From Phycisphaeraceae bacterium (GTDB lineage: Bacteria > Planctomycetota > Phycisphaerae > Phycisphaerales > Phycisphaeraceae): a DNA stretch of 11,992 nucleotides. The notes below the pieces were generated by a model that was given only the letters and a program-made list of their open reading frames with translations, searched no databases and was not told where the DNA came from. Made by a program: the position numbers and the translations under genes. Location of the stretch: positions 1-11,992 of the forward strand of contig JANQKH010000659.1 in the NCBI GenBank assembly GCA_028281215.1, read 5' to 3'. Positions 1 to 7,981 of the stretch are shown here, piece after piece (positions within the stretch are counted from its first letter, which is position 1; each line of letters begins with the position of its first letter).

Positions 1-85
1 TCGCCCGTCCCCGCGTGCCCCGTGCGGGCATGTCTTGAACCGGAGGTTTTTGTGGTGCCAGGATTGATCAGATTCAATCGCGTGT

Positions 86-108
86 CACTGGCGGCTTGCC
101 CGCCAGTG
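86..108. repeat. REP-like palindrome, copy 1
   Basis: A perfect 9-bp inverted repeat, CACTGGCGG / CCGCCAGTG, surrounds a 5-base loop (CTTGC). A near copy in the opposite orientation lies at 198-218. Short GC-rich palindromes of this kind behave as intergenic REP elements, and I recall this particular motif as common between planctomycete genes. It could also act as a transcription-attenuating hairpin or protect mRNA ends, but no U-tract follows on either strand. Confidence 0.75.
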
Positions 109-197
109 CCCGGTGGGTTCGATTATTCAAAGCGATCCAAGAACCGAGACAAACCGGTGATCACCCCATCATCAAATGAATACCGAAAGGCCAGAAA

Positions 198-218
198 ACT
201 GGCGGGCGAGCCGCCAGT
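198..218. repeat. REP-like palindrome, copy 2 (inverted relative to copy 1)
   Basis: ACTGGCGG and CCGCCAGT form a perfect 8-bp stem around GCGAG. Read on the minus strand it is almost the same as the element at 86-108, with one loop difference (CTCGC against CTTGC). The two copies are therefore a head-to-head pair about 90 bp apart, like the paired REP units of BIMEs in enterobacteria. Confidence 0.75.
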
Positions 219-234
219 GGCACACGGCCGGTCT

Positions 235-475
235 TGTCCGCGTTCGATATTTGTGCGCACAGATGTCGTCAAACCATGTCCGCCGGACACGTCCGGACAT
301 GCTGCGGACATGATTCCGGACATGGGAACCTGCGTTTATGGGTCAAAAACGAGGGCCGGACGTCCGGACATTTGGGGCGGACACGCGGCTAACCTGTTAT
401 TTGATAATAGTTTAAGCTCGATTTTCAGGGGTCTGGGGTACCCCCCATGTCCGGACACGGACATTTCTCCGGACA
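235..475. repeat. Cluster of TCCGGACA / CGGACA motifs
   Basis: The hexamer CGGACA, on either strand, occurs twelve times in about 240 bp. On the plus strand it starts at 284, 294, 305, 317, 365, 378, 452, 458 and 470. As TGTCCG it starts at 235, 277 and 448. Five copies extend to the octamer TCCGGACA (starting 292, 315, 363, 450 and 468), whose first six bases are the palindrome TCCGGA. Spacing is irregular, so this is neither a simple tandem repeat nor a CRISPR array. It could be a multi-site operator for a DNA-binding protein, a degenerate minisatellite or an element with many alternative hairpins. Confidence 0.7.
435..444. repeat. Perfect 10-bp palindrome GGGGTACCCC
   Basis: GGGGTACCCC is fully self-complementary and lies between the AT-rich patch (391-426) and the last four CGGACA motifs. 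As RNA it could only hairpin poorly because it has no loop, so a dimeric protein site is more plausible than a terminator. Function unknown. Confidence 0.4.
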
Positions 476-503
476 CCACGAGCAACGGCGTGCCGTGCAG
501 CGG

Positions 504-3293
504 TCAAAGCAGATCGGACTCGAAGAACAAGACTTCGTCGGAATACACGATCGCCAGTTGGCGTTTGTCGAGGGCTTTGATGGCGAGCGGTAGTTTGCCG
601 TCGTCGAGGCCGACGGTGACGCTGTTTTCACCTCGGTATCGGCGAACGTTGTACGCGCGGAGTTCCGTTTCGTTGGCCAGCCACAGGGTCGCCTTGCGGG
701 CCGAGAGGGTGGCAACGGCGTGGGGCATGTCGCTGATCTGGAACACGTCGAATTCGGGCTCGGCCGGGTCGTCCCACATGATCATCGCGCCCATCGAATG
801 GCTGACCATCGCGCGGATGTGGTTGTATTGCGGGTTGCCTTCGATGTGGTTGATTTCGCCGGCAAGTTGCACGCGCATGGCGGTATCGGGCGACGGAACG
901 ACCCACACGACGGAGCCAAGGCCAACCAACCATTCACGCCGCGCACGGTACAACTCAAAGTCATCGGTCTGCATCGAGCTGATGTCGGAAACCATGTCGG
1001 CGGTGAAAGTGGTTTTGTATGTGTTGGTCAGATGGCCCTGGGCGTTGAACTGTTTGAAAACAAAACCTTCAGGCGAAACATCCATCGTCCACGCACCCTG
1101 GTCGTTATTCGGACGGGTGATGGCAAACGTACCCGGTGTGAGGGCACTTGGCGTGAACAGGACGAGGCGGTCGGCAAGACCTTCGACGGGCGGCATGGTC
1201 ACAGAAAACTCGGCGCCTGCAACTTCGTACATCCAAGCAGTGCGGTCTGAATTGAATCGGCTGCCGACAAGGCGCAAGCGCGATGCAGACGGCGAGACGG
1301 CGCCGGCTTGGTGTTTCTGCACCGTACCGTCGGTCCAGACCCGCGCGATGCTGAGCTTGTTGTTCTGTCTGCCCGCAAGAACGATCTCGTCGCCGCAGGT
1401 TGTGACCGCCTCCCAGTTCCAACTGGGCAGTTCGACCCGTCGGACCAGTGTCGGTTTCGGTCCTTTTCTTCGCACTTTCTTTTGCTGCGGTCCGGAGTGT
1501 GCGGTGCGTCGGCTTCGTTGGTCCAGAAAGCGTTGGCCGTCGGCGTGGAGCAGGCGATCATTCGGGACCAGGGCCGAGACGGCTTTGACCATGCGCTGGT
1601 CGTTCTCGCGCGAATGGGTCATCACGTTGGACGCGACGATACGCGCGCCGTTCTCGGCAAGGCCGCGCACGTTGGCATCGGTCTCGGCGTGGAACAGCTT
1701 CGCGAGCACCTCGGCGACGACGACTTTTTTCGGGATCGGCAGGGAGGCGTCGGTGAGTGCTTGCACGCGCGTGGCGGATTCTTTGGGCCGACCCATGCGG
1801 CGAAGCAGTGCGAACGATTCGGTCAGACACGCCGTTGCTTGCGGCGCGTCGGGCCAACCGCGGTCGAGCACGTCCAGCGCAGCTTCTGGTTGTTCAAGCT
1901 TCTGCTCGTACACCAGCGCGGCGCCGAGAAAATCGAGTCGACCCAACCGCGCGTCGATGTGTTGGCGGTACAGCTTGTGCGCGTGTTCGATCCGATTGAT
2001 CTGCGTGAACAGGTCGGCGGCTTTTTCCAGTTCGCCGATTTCTTCGTACAGGTCGGCGGCGTCGGCGAGAAGTCCGCCGTCTTCAAGACATTGCGCCGCA
2101 GCCCGCGGGTTGTGCAAGCGGTCCTTGTAGAGCACAGCGGCTTCGCGGTAATGGCGACCGGCGGCGAGCGTGGAGGCGGCGGCGTGCAGGTCGTAGAGCA
2201 GTTGGGCGTAGATGTACGCGGCGCGGCGATGGTTGCCCAACGATACTTCACGGGCCGCCAGTTCCCGGTACTTGGCTTCGAGGCGGCGTTGGGTTTCGGC
2301 TTCGATGTCCCAGTAGTCGGCCGGACGCCCCCCGCCGAAGTTACCGAGACTGAAGTTAATGTCGCGCGAGGACAGTCGATCCGACGGCGGCGCGACACCG
2401 CGACCCGGATCACCGCCAAGCGGCAGTGCGTAGCGCAAGCCTTGTTCGGGGTCGTCTTCGAGCATCTGCATGAGGCGGTTCAGTTCTTTGTTGCGAGCTT
2501 CGTGGAGGTCGCGGCGCATGGATTCGATCATGGAGCCAGCCCAATTGCCGAGTTTGTCGATCCACGTGGGGTTGGCCGCGCCGCCCGGCGCCAGATCGGT
2601 CAGCCAACGCAGCGGGTACGCCGCGCCGATGGCAATCCATCGGCCGGCCTTGCCGATCGGGCCGATGTCGGACGGCGTCTTCTGTTGCGGGATGTCGTCG
2701 AGCGGTTCACTACCGATGTCGCCGCGAGCCTCTTCGATGATGGTCTCGACAGTGGGCGGCACGTCAGGCTGGATCGAAAGCAGACGATCGTTGAGTGCGA
2801 CGCTGGGTTGCGCGCGGTCCCAGCATTCGATCGAATGGTCGAACGGTTCAAGCAGGTCGGCGGCGGTGAGCGTTTCGTCATACTCGAACGCAACGGGCCC
2901 GATGGTTGGATGCCAGGCGGTGACGCGCGTGCCGAAGAGGCGTTCGATTTCCGTGGTGGATAAGGCGGGGTCGAAGCGGGCGCCGACGGGCAGGTAGACC
3001 TGGCCGGCGACGCGCGTGTAGGGATGGCATCGCGGTGAGGGTTGGCCCCTCTGCGAAGGTTGACCGAGATCGGGCGCGGTGACCAAGACGCCGATCGTTT
3101 CGCGGTCGGCCTTGGAGCGCGGGATGGGATGGAACCGCACCGCCGACTGGTCGACGCCCAATCGGCGTACTTCATCCAGCCAGACGCCCGGTTCGGCGCT
3201 GGGAATGAACCACGCGTGGACCTTCGGATTCGTCGACTCGGCGTCGCCCTCCGCGCGGGATTCGTGGCGGATTGTCAGCGGCAGTTCGATCAT
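504..3293 (-). CDS. bpX-type ternary-system protein with TPR-like repeats and probable C-terminal beta-propeller
   Basis: This 929-residue protein is the last gene of the five-gene operon. Its ATG overlaps the stop of the vWA gene (ATGA), and with no Shine-Dalgarno match upstream it is probably translated by coupling. Residues 25-155 resemble the N-terminal bpX domain of MoxR-vWA-beta-propeller ternary systems (pattern around 'IPRSKADRETIGVLV' and 'RVAGQVYLPV'). A low-complexity linker follows at about 175-215, then a helical segment with charged residues (250-280) and a family-typical stretch 'GLRYALPLGGD' near 285. Residues about 330-500 are alpha-helical TPR-like repeats with A/L/Y spacing such as 'HYREAAVLYKDRL'. 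A basic linker at 602-614 precedes a beta-rich C-terminal half with regularly spaced aromatic and glycine strands, which I read as a beta-propeller. No signal peptide is evident. Probable role: scaffold or sensor that recruits partners to the MoxR/vWA pair. The bpX numbering (perhaps bpX5 or bpX6) is from memory. Confidence 0.85.
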   Translation of the reverse strand: MIELPLTIRHESRAEGDAESTNPKVHAWFIPSAEPGVWLDEVRRLGVDQSAVRFHPIPRSKADRETIGVLVTAPDLGQPSQRGQPSPRCHPYTRVAGQVYLPVGARFDPALSTTEIERLFGTRVTAWHPTIGPVAFEYDETLTAADLLEPFDHSIECWDRAQPSVALNDRLLSIQPDVPPTVETIIEEARGDIGSEPLDDIPQQKTPSDIGPIGKAGRWIAIGAAYPLRWLTDLAPGGAANPTWIDKLGNWAGSMIESMRRDLHEARNKELNRLMQMLEDDPEQGLRYALPLGGDPGRGVAPPSDRLSSRDINFSLGNFGGGRPADYWDIEAETQRRLEAKYRELAAREVSLGNHRRAAYIYAQLLYDLHAAASTLAAGRHYREAAVLYKDRLHNPRAAAQCLEDGGLLADAADLYEEIGELEKAADLFTQINRIEHAHKLYRQHIDARLGRLDFLGAALVYEQKLEQPEAALDVLDRGWPDAPQATACLTESFALLRRMGRPKESATRVQALTDASLPIPKKVVVAEVLAKLFHAETDANVRGLAENGARIVASNVMTHSRENDQRMVKAVSALVPNDRLLHADGQRFLDQRSRRTAHSGPQQKKVRRKGPKPTLVRRVELPSWNWEAVTTCGDEIVLAGRQNNKLSIARVWTDGTVQKHQAGAVSPSASRLRLVGSRFNSDRTAWMYEVAGAEFSVTMPPVEGLADRLVLFTPSALTPGTFAITRPNNDQGAWTMDVSPEGFVFKQFNAQGHLTNTYKTTFTADMVSDISSMQTDDFELYRARREWLVGLGSVVWVVPSPDTAMRVQLAGEINHIEGNPQYNHIRAMVSHSMGAMIMWDDPAEPEFDVFQISDMPHAVATLSARKATLWLANETELRAYNVRRYRGENSVTVGLDDGKLPLAIKALDKRQLAIVYSDEVLFFESDLL

Positions 3294-6097
3294 GTCAGCG
3301 GTTGGAGGAACGGTTGGATGATCTGTTCGAATATCTCGCTGGCGGAGACATGCGTATGAGGATCAAGACGTTTGTTGAAGTAGTAATCAAGGCCGAACTG
3401 CCGGCCGTCGGGCGTCCAGCCGGCCACGTTCCATTGGAGCATCACCATCGTCAGTTCGGAGATGGCTTTGTCCTTGGGGATAAGGTGCAGGAGTCCACGG
3501 GCATCGACGAATACTTCGCCGGCCTTGCTCCACAACGCCTTGCGAATCCAGAATCGCACACCGTCCGGCCGAGCGGCTGGATTGAACCAGCGGCGGTGAT
3601 TGCAGGTGACGGCATTGCGATGATGTTCTTTCCAATACAAACTGTCAGATTCGCCGTAGAGTTCGAGTGTAAACGCACTTGTGTTACGAAGGAGGCAGAG
3701 CTTGCCGTCGGTGGTGATGCCGATCTCGTCGAAGTGGCGGCGAGCATTGTTGGGGATGTCGAAATGGTTGACTTCAGGATCGACCACGCGGCCACGATGC
3801 ACATAGGCAACGGGAACATTCGCGTTGTCAACCGCTTGATTCGGCTTGATCGCCAGGAATCGCCAGTGGTTCACAATGGCCGACGAGCGGTGTTCGCTCA
3901 TCAACTTCAGCGTGAGGCGCGAGCCGTTCTTCGTGTGATACGCTTGGGTGATCGCCCGTTCAACGGGTTCAACATGACCGGTTGCGGTGAACACAATCCC
4001 ACTGCCGACGCCGACCACGCCATCCATGCCCGCGCGTTCAAACACGTGCATGCACGCCAGTTGTTCGAGCTTCTCGATCCATTCAAAGTGGCTTGTCTCA
4101 CCGTCGAATGTCATGCGATACCACTCCGGGAAAAAGCCCTTCGAACGGTAGAACCGTTCGTCGTGCCAGATGACACCGTCGGGGATTTTCTGGGAGCGGA
4201 TCAGTTCACCGGTGGTCATATCAAGCACGTTGATGTGCTTGCGATAGGCGACGACGACCACGCCGTCGGCGATGTAAACGCCGCGGCCGCGCTGGTCGCG
4301 AGGCAACTTGGATTGATTCGGCAAACCGCGTGCTTCCGGGCCGTACTCGAGATCGATGCACTGCACATCATGTGTGATCACATTGATGCGCAGCAGGTAC
4401 AAACGCGTCTGAAACGTACCGATGACGGCGTAGACCATTCCGTTTTCAATGGTGTGCCCGAACCAGCGCAACCGCGTCGACGGCAATCGATCCATCAGTT
4501 GAATGCCCGGCTGGCGCTGCTGGTCAAACATCAACAACAGCCCATCGCGTGTGACCATCATTGCGCGTCTGATCTTTGTATCCGACACCGCCCATGTGGT
4601 CCTGTTGTCGACCGGATAACCGATGCGCAGCGGGAACGGATCGGCGCGGTAGATGGCGGGGTAGTCGTCAAGGTTGGGTTGATCGCGCAGCATCGGCTGT
4701 CTGCGAACCGGCGCCTCCGGCGTCGGCGGTTCGTTGCTGAGCAGGCGGTCGAGTTCGATCTCCGCTTCGTTGATGCGCGACGTTCCGCTAGGCGTCACGG
4801 TATGCAGACGGTAGCGCCCCCTACGGGACACCGTGGCGACATAGAACGACCGATCGACATCGTTCATCATCGCCAGCCGAAACGCGTCGTCCTCCCACGT
4901 GTCTTCAGACGTGATCAACACTGCGTCGGCGTGAAGGTCGGCTGTGTCGTCGAGAAACTGTTTAAGCGACTCGGCGGGATGACGACCAGGATGCAGCCCT
5001 CCGAGCAGTTTCATCAGTCCTTCGCGCGACAGCAGATCAACAGCGTCGATGCGCTGGTCGTTGGTGCTGAAGCATCGATACTCGTCGCAGTGTCTGTCAC
5101 CGGTGGCGACCAGTGCGAGTGCAACCGACGCGGCAAAAACGCGCGGCGCGCCCCACAGCCGCAGGTTGGTGTCAACGAGGATGGTCCGCATCTTCGGCGG
5201 CGTGCCAGGCGGGGCTTCGCGGCGGAGGTACATCGCCTCGTTGGTCGCCACGCGCACCGCCAGCAACAGGTCATCGTTGGCCAGTTCGCTGATAAGCAGT
5301 CGGTCGAGTTCGCCGCGGTTGGTAATGTCGGATACACCCCCGACGGGCAGTTCGCTTTGCCGCTCGATCGCATGTGGCACGTGCACCGCCGCCATCAGGT
5401 CATGCGCGACGCCGCCGATACCGCTGAGTTCACTGTCCTCCATCAACTGCGAAATCAATTGCCGGGCGCGTTCCTGGGGGAACAGTTCAACGTCGGCCGG
5501 CGCCACAAGTTGATCGAGCCCGATATCGCGGCGGTTCTTCAATGTTTCGTCGCTGATGCCGGGCAAACCGTGCCAAAGCGCTTCGAGCATCGGCACGAGA
5601 TCGCCCGTTTTCATCTCGCGCGAACTGCTGTCGCTGAGCAAGTCACTCCAAAGACCGCGCGACAGATGCGCAACGATCGATGCGGCGTCGTCAGCGTTAA
5701 CCTTCGGGGGGTGCTTTTCAAACACCGTTTCCGCCAACAAAGCCTTGCCCGGCAATGTGTGGCGAATGGCGGCGTCGAGTTCGTGCACCGCATCGAGCCC
5801 GTCGAGAATGTCGCCGATCCAGTTCGGTCGAACCATGTCACTGAGGAATCTGAACGACCGCACCTCCTCCAACTCACGATGCCAACCGTCACGGCAAGCG
5901 GCGAGCAACATGACCACGGCTTCAAACGGCGGCAGGCCTTGGGGCGCCAGGTGCTCCAACACATGCAGCACTTCTTCCTTGAACCCGATGGTCTGACCCG
6001 ATTCCCATGCGATCACCTCACCGTCGTCGGTCCAGCAGAAGAAGGAAAACGACGGGCGGGCAAAATAGCGCCGGGTTGTGATCGTTGGGTCAGCCAT
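3290..6097 (-). CDS. Degenerate vWA-domain protein with probable C-terminal beta-propeller (ternary-system core)
   Basis: This 935-residue protein is the vWA component expected beside a MoxR ATPase. Residues about 1-240 are a mostly helical N-terminal region. Residues 253-315 contain the family signature 'GVSDITNRGELDRLL…ELANDD', then 'LRREAPP', then the vWA strand 'TILVDTNLRLWG'. The metal-site motif normally DxSxS in vWA domains reads D309-T-N-L-R here, so a classical MIDAS magnesium site is unlikely; many bpX-type vWA domains have similar losses (DTSPP-like, as I recall). The vWA fold appears to end near 450. A proline-rich linker follows (457-465), then beta-strand repeats from about 490 to the end, consistent with a propeller. 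The start ATG overlaps the preceding gene by 8 bases without a good ribosome site, implying coupling. MoxR proteins typically work with such vWA partners as chaperone-like remodellers. The propeller assignment is inferred from sequence texture only. Confidence 0.85.
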   Translation of the reverse strand: MADPTITTRRYFARPSFSFFCWTDDGEVIAWESGQTIGFKEEVLHVLEHLAPQGLPPFEAVVMLLAACRDGWHRELEEVRSFRFLSDMVRPNWIGDILDGLDAVHELDAAIRHTLPGKALLAETVFEKHPPKVNADDAASIVAHLSRGLWSDLLSDSSSREMKTGDLVPMLEALWHGLPGISDETLKNRRDIGLDQLVAPADVELFPQERARQLISQLMEDSELSGIGGVAHDLMAAVHVPHAIERQSELPVGGVSDITNRGELDRLLISELANDDLLLAVRVATNEAMYLRREAPPGTPPKMRTILVDTNLRLWGAPRVFAASVALALVATGDRHCDEYRCFSTNDQRIDAVDLLSREGLMKLLGGLHPGRHPAESLKQFLDDTADLHADAVLITSEDTWEDDAFRLAMMNDVDRSFYVATVSRRGRYRLHTVTPSGTSRINEAEIELDRLLSNEPPTPEAPVRRQPMLRDQPNLDDYPAIYRADPFPLRIGYPVDNRTTWAVSDTKIRRAMMVTRDGLLLMFDQQRQPGIQLMDRLPSTRLRWFGHTIENGMVYAVIGTFQTRLYLLRINVITHDVQCIDLEYGPEARGLPNQSKLPRDQRGRGVYIADGVVVVAYRKHINVLDMTTGELIRSQKIPDGVIWHDERFYRSKGFFPEWYRMTFDGETSHFEWIEKLEQLACMHVFERAGMDGVVGVGSGIVFTATGHVEPVERAITQAYHTKNGSRLTLKLMSEHRSSAIVNHWRFLAIKPNQAVDNANVPVAYVHRGRVVDPEVNHFDIPNNARRHFDEIGITTDGKLCLLRNTSAFTLELYGESDSLYWKEHHRNAVTCNHRRWFNPAARPDGVRFWIRKALWSKAGEVFVDARGLLHLIPKDKAISELTMVMLQWNVAGWTPDGRQFGLDYYFNKRLDPHTHVSASEIFEQIIQPFLQPLT

Positions 6098-6824
6098 CGG
6101 TCAAACTGGTCAATGCTCGCGTCGCGCGCACGGCGGATCTTGTTGCGGGCAACAGGTGTTCATTCGGAATCACATTGGCGCACCCGTCGGGATGGACGAT
6201 CGCGATGCCGCCTGGTTCGACGTTCAAATGTTTGGCCAGCAGTTTCACATCGATGGGCGGCGACACGGTCCACCCCAAGGGAATGGCAACAGCTTCGCGT
6301 TCCATGTAGTGATCACCAAGCAACGGCGGCAACGGCGTGCCGCACACCAGCGCGCGGTCTCGGTCGGACACAGCAAACCGCCACGCTTTCAGGCGGACCT
6401 TGGATGCCGATTCGCAGTAGTCAGCGAAACGGTCGAACGCCGTCACGAGCACATTGCCTTGTTGCTGGGCATCCTGATGCCGTGCGCGTTCCAACATCAT
6501 CGCCACGCGTTGCCGACTCTCCCCCGCGAACGCCGGCGCGGGCTGCCGCACCAACAGCCATTGCTGCAAACCAAGCCATGTGCCGTGCGGCAGGCGTTCA
6601 TGGGGGACAAATCGATCGATGGGTGTCAAAGCATCGTGCGCGCCAAGTTGAAATCGTGTCACATCAGGCAACGTGCAGACAGCATGGCTATGCAACAAGT
6701 CTGGAGACGAACCGCGCAACCAGATCGCTTCGCCGTGCGACATCACTTCAATGCCCGGCGTCAGTCGCAGCTTGCCCAGAGCGCCGGCGTGCTGCTGCGG
6801 GATTCGCGCGATCCAGCCTTTCAT
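6090..6824 (-). CDS. Small bpX-type ternary-system protein
   Basis: This 244-residue protein lies between the MoxR and vWA genes, overlapping both (4 bp with MoxR as ATGA, 8 bp with the vWA gene). The N-terminus ('MKGWIARIPQQ') and centre are family-specific. The last 80 residues contain 'AIPLGWTVSPPID', 'GGIAIVHPDG' and 'LLPATRSAVR', the conserved tail I associate with the bpX proteins encoded between MoxR and vWA in these operons (probably bpX1 or bpX2; numbering from memory). No catalytic motif, membrane segment or signal peptide is visible. Its fixed position suggests it bridges the ATPase and the vWA/propeller protein. This is an assignment by context plus remembered sequence pattern, not by a demonstrated function. 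Confidence 0.75.
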   Translation of the reverse strand: MKGWIARIPQQHAGALGKLRLTPGIEVMSHGEAIWLRGSSPDLLHSHAVCTLPDVTRFQLGAHDALTPIDRFVPHERLPHGTWLGLQQWLLVRQPAPAFAGESRQRVAMMLERARHQDAQQQGNVLVTAFDRFADYCESASKVRLKAWRFAVSDRDRALVCGTPLPPLLGDHYMEREAVAIPLGWTVSPPIDVKLLAKHLNVEPGGIAIVHPDGCANVIPNEHLLPATRSAVRATRALTSLTDG

Positions 6825-7981
6825 GGATCAACCCCCAGCGCGGTCCATGCGGCGTTGACTATGGTCTGCAAGTAGTCGCGTTGCTGTTCGTTGCGCACCC
6901 ATTGGCATTTGCCACTGAGCACGCCGAGGCGATCCTGCAGGTACACCCGATCAACCTCCGACAGTTCCGGCTGCTGCAACTGTTCCTGAATAAGCGAAAG
7001 GTTGCGGGCGAGAATGTCGGGGTCAGGGTCGTCCTCCGATCGTGCGCGGGGATGATCATCCGGCCCCGCGTCGGCCGAGTCGATCACGTTCTGCACGATG
7101 GTGCCGAGCACTTCTCGCTGTTCTTCAACATCCCAGATATACCGCATGATCCACAGATCACTCACCTTAGTAAACGATCGGCCGGCGAGAATCGCGCTCG
7201 CGGCGACCAGGCGCTGCAACTTCACCGCGCGACGATCGGTCACCGCGATGCCCGCGTGACGCAGGCGGTGAATCAATTCGACGTACACGTTCTTAATCGG
7301 TTGGAGGTCCACGTCGGCGACGGCAGCCTGAAGTTGGCGGACGTCTTCGACCGTGATCGTCTGCGTATCGTTGCGCTTAGCGTGGTCCAGCCGCCAACCG
7401 GCGTCGACCACTTCGAGCAGTTGATCGGACGGGACGTTGTCGCATCGCACGCGCACGAGGAAGCGGTCGTACAACGCGGCGAGCGCATCGTCTTCCGGCA
7501 GATGGTTGCTCGCGCCGACGACCATGAGCGCAGGCAGTTGCCGTGTTTCCCGCCCGCGCCGGAACACGCGTTCGTTGAGCACCATCAGCAGACTATTCAG
7601 AATCGCGCTGTTCGCGTTGAGCAGTTCATCCAGGAAGATAAACGACGCTTCGGGCAGCATGCCCTCGGTGTTGGTGACCAGCTCGCCGTCGCGGAGTTTG
7701 CGGATGTCAAACGGGCCGAACACTTCGTTGGGTTCGGTGAATCGGGTGAGCAGGTAGTCAAACACCTTGCCGTCGAGTCGGTTGGACAATTCTTTGACGA
7801 GCGCACTTTTCGCCGTGCCGGGCGGACCGAGAATAAACAGATTTTCACCGCCGACGAGACAGACGCCGAGCAGGTCGATCACTTCATCCTTGCCGACGAA
7901 AAGGTTTTTCAGGTTGCCGAGCACATCGTTCGACAGACGTTTGCCGATGGAGATGCGATCTTGCACGATCACGTCATTCAT
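6821..7981 (-). CDS. MoxR/RavA-type AAA+ ATPase
   Basis: This 386-residue AAA+ ATPase is the motor of the operon. Walker A is G52-PPGTA-K58-S59, and Walker B is 'FIFLDE' at about 114-119. Sensor 1 lies in 'VVGASN' (about 154-159), a probable arginine finger is R173 in 'YDRF', and the sensor 2 region 'VTDRRAVKLQRL' (about 247-258) resembles RavA. All catalytic residues needed for ATP hydrolysis appear intact. After the AAA+ core there is an acidic stretch ('DAGPDDHPRARSEDDPDPD', just after residue 300) and a short helical C-terminus. Its ATG overlaps the upstream small gene by 8 bases (ATGAATGA) and has a plausible AAGGGG ribosome site 9 nt upstream. MoxR ATPases couple ATP hydrolysis to remodelling of partner proteins, usually through a vWA protein; here the partner is encoded two genes downstream. 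Location is presumably cytoplasmic. Confidence 0.95.
   Translation of the reverse strand: MNDVIVQDRISIGKRLSNDVLGNLKNLFVGKDEVIDLLGVCLVGGENLFILGPPGTAKSALVKELSNRLDGKVFDYLLTRFTEPNEVFGPFDIRKLRDGELVTNTEGMLPEASFIFLDELLNANSAILNSLLMVLNERVFRRGRETRQLPALMVVGASNHLPEDDALAALYDRFLVRVRCDNVPSDQLLEVVDAGWRLDHAKRNDTQTITVEDVRQLQAAVADVDLQPIKNVYVELIHRLRHAGIAVTDRRAVKLQRLVAASAILAGRSFTKVSDLWIMRYIWDVEEQREVLGTIVQNVIDSADAGPDDHPRARSEDDPDPDILARNLSLIQEQLQQPELSEVDRVYLQDRLGVLSGKCQWVRNEQQRDYLQTIVNAAWTALGVDP

Larger units (their letters stand above)
1..503. other. Intergenic region with repeats, no supportable gene
   Basis: No credible gene is visible here. Open frames exist, but they either continue antisense through the 929-residue gene or are short and lack family resemblance. 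The stretch contains two REP-like palindromes, a CGGACA-motif cluster and an AT-rich patch around 391-426. It lies downstream of the minus-strand operon that ends at 504. I looked for an intrinsic terminator for that operon and found several GC hairpins but no following U-tract. The first 30 bases can form weak GC hairpins (for example CCCGC at 10-14 with GCGGG at 24-28), which is not enough to call an RNA. Confidence 0.6.
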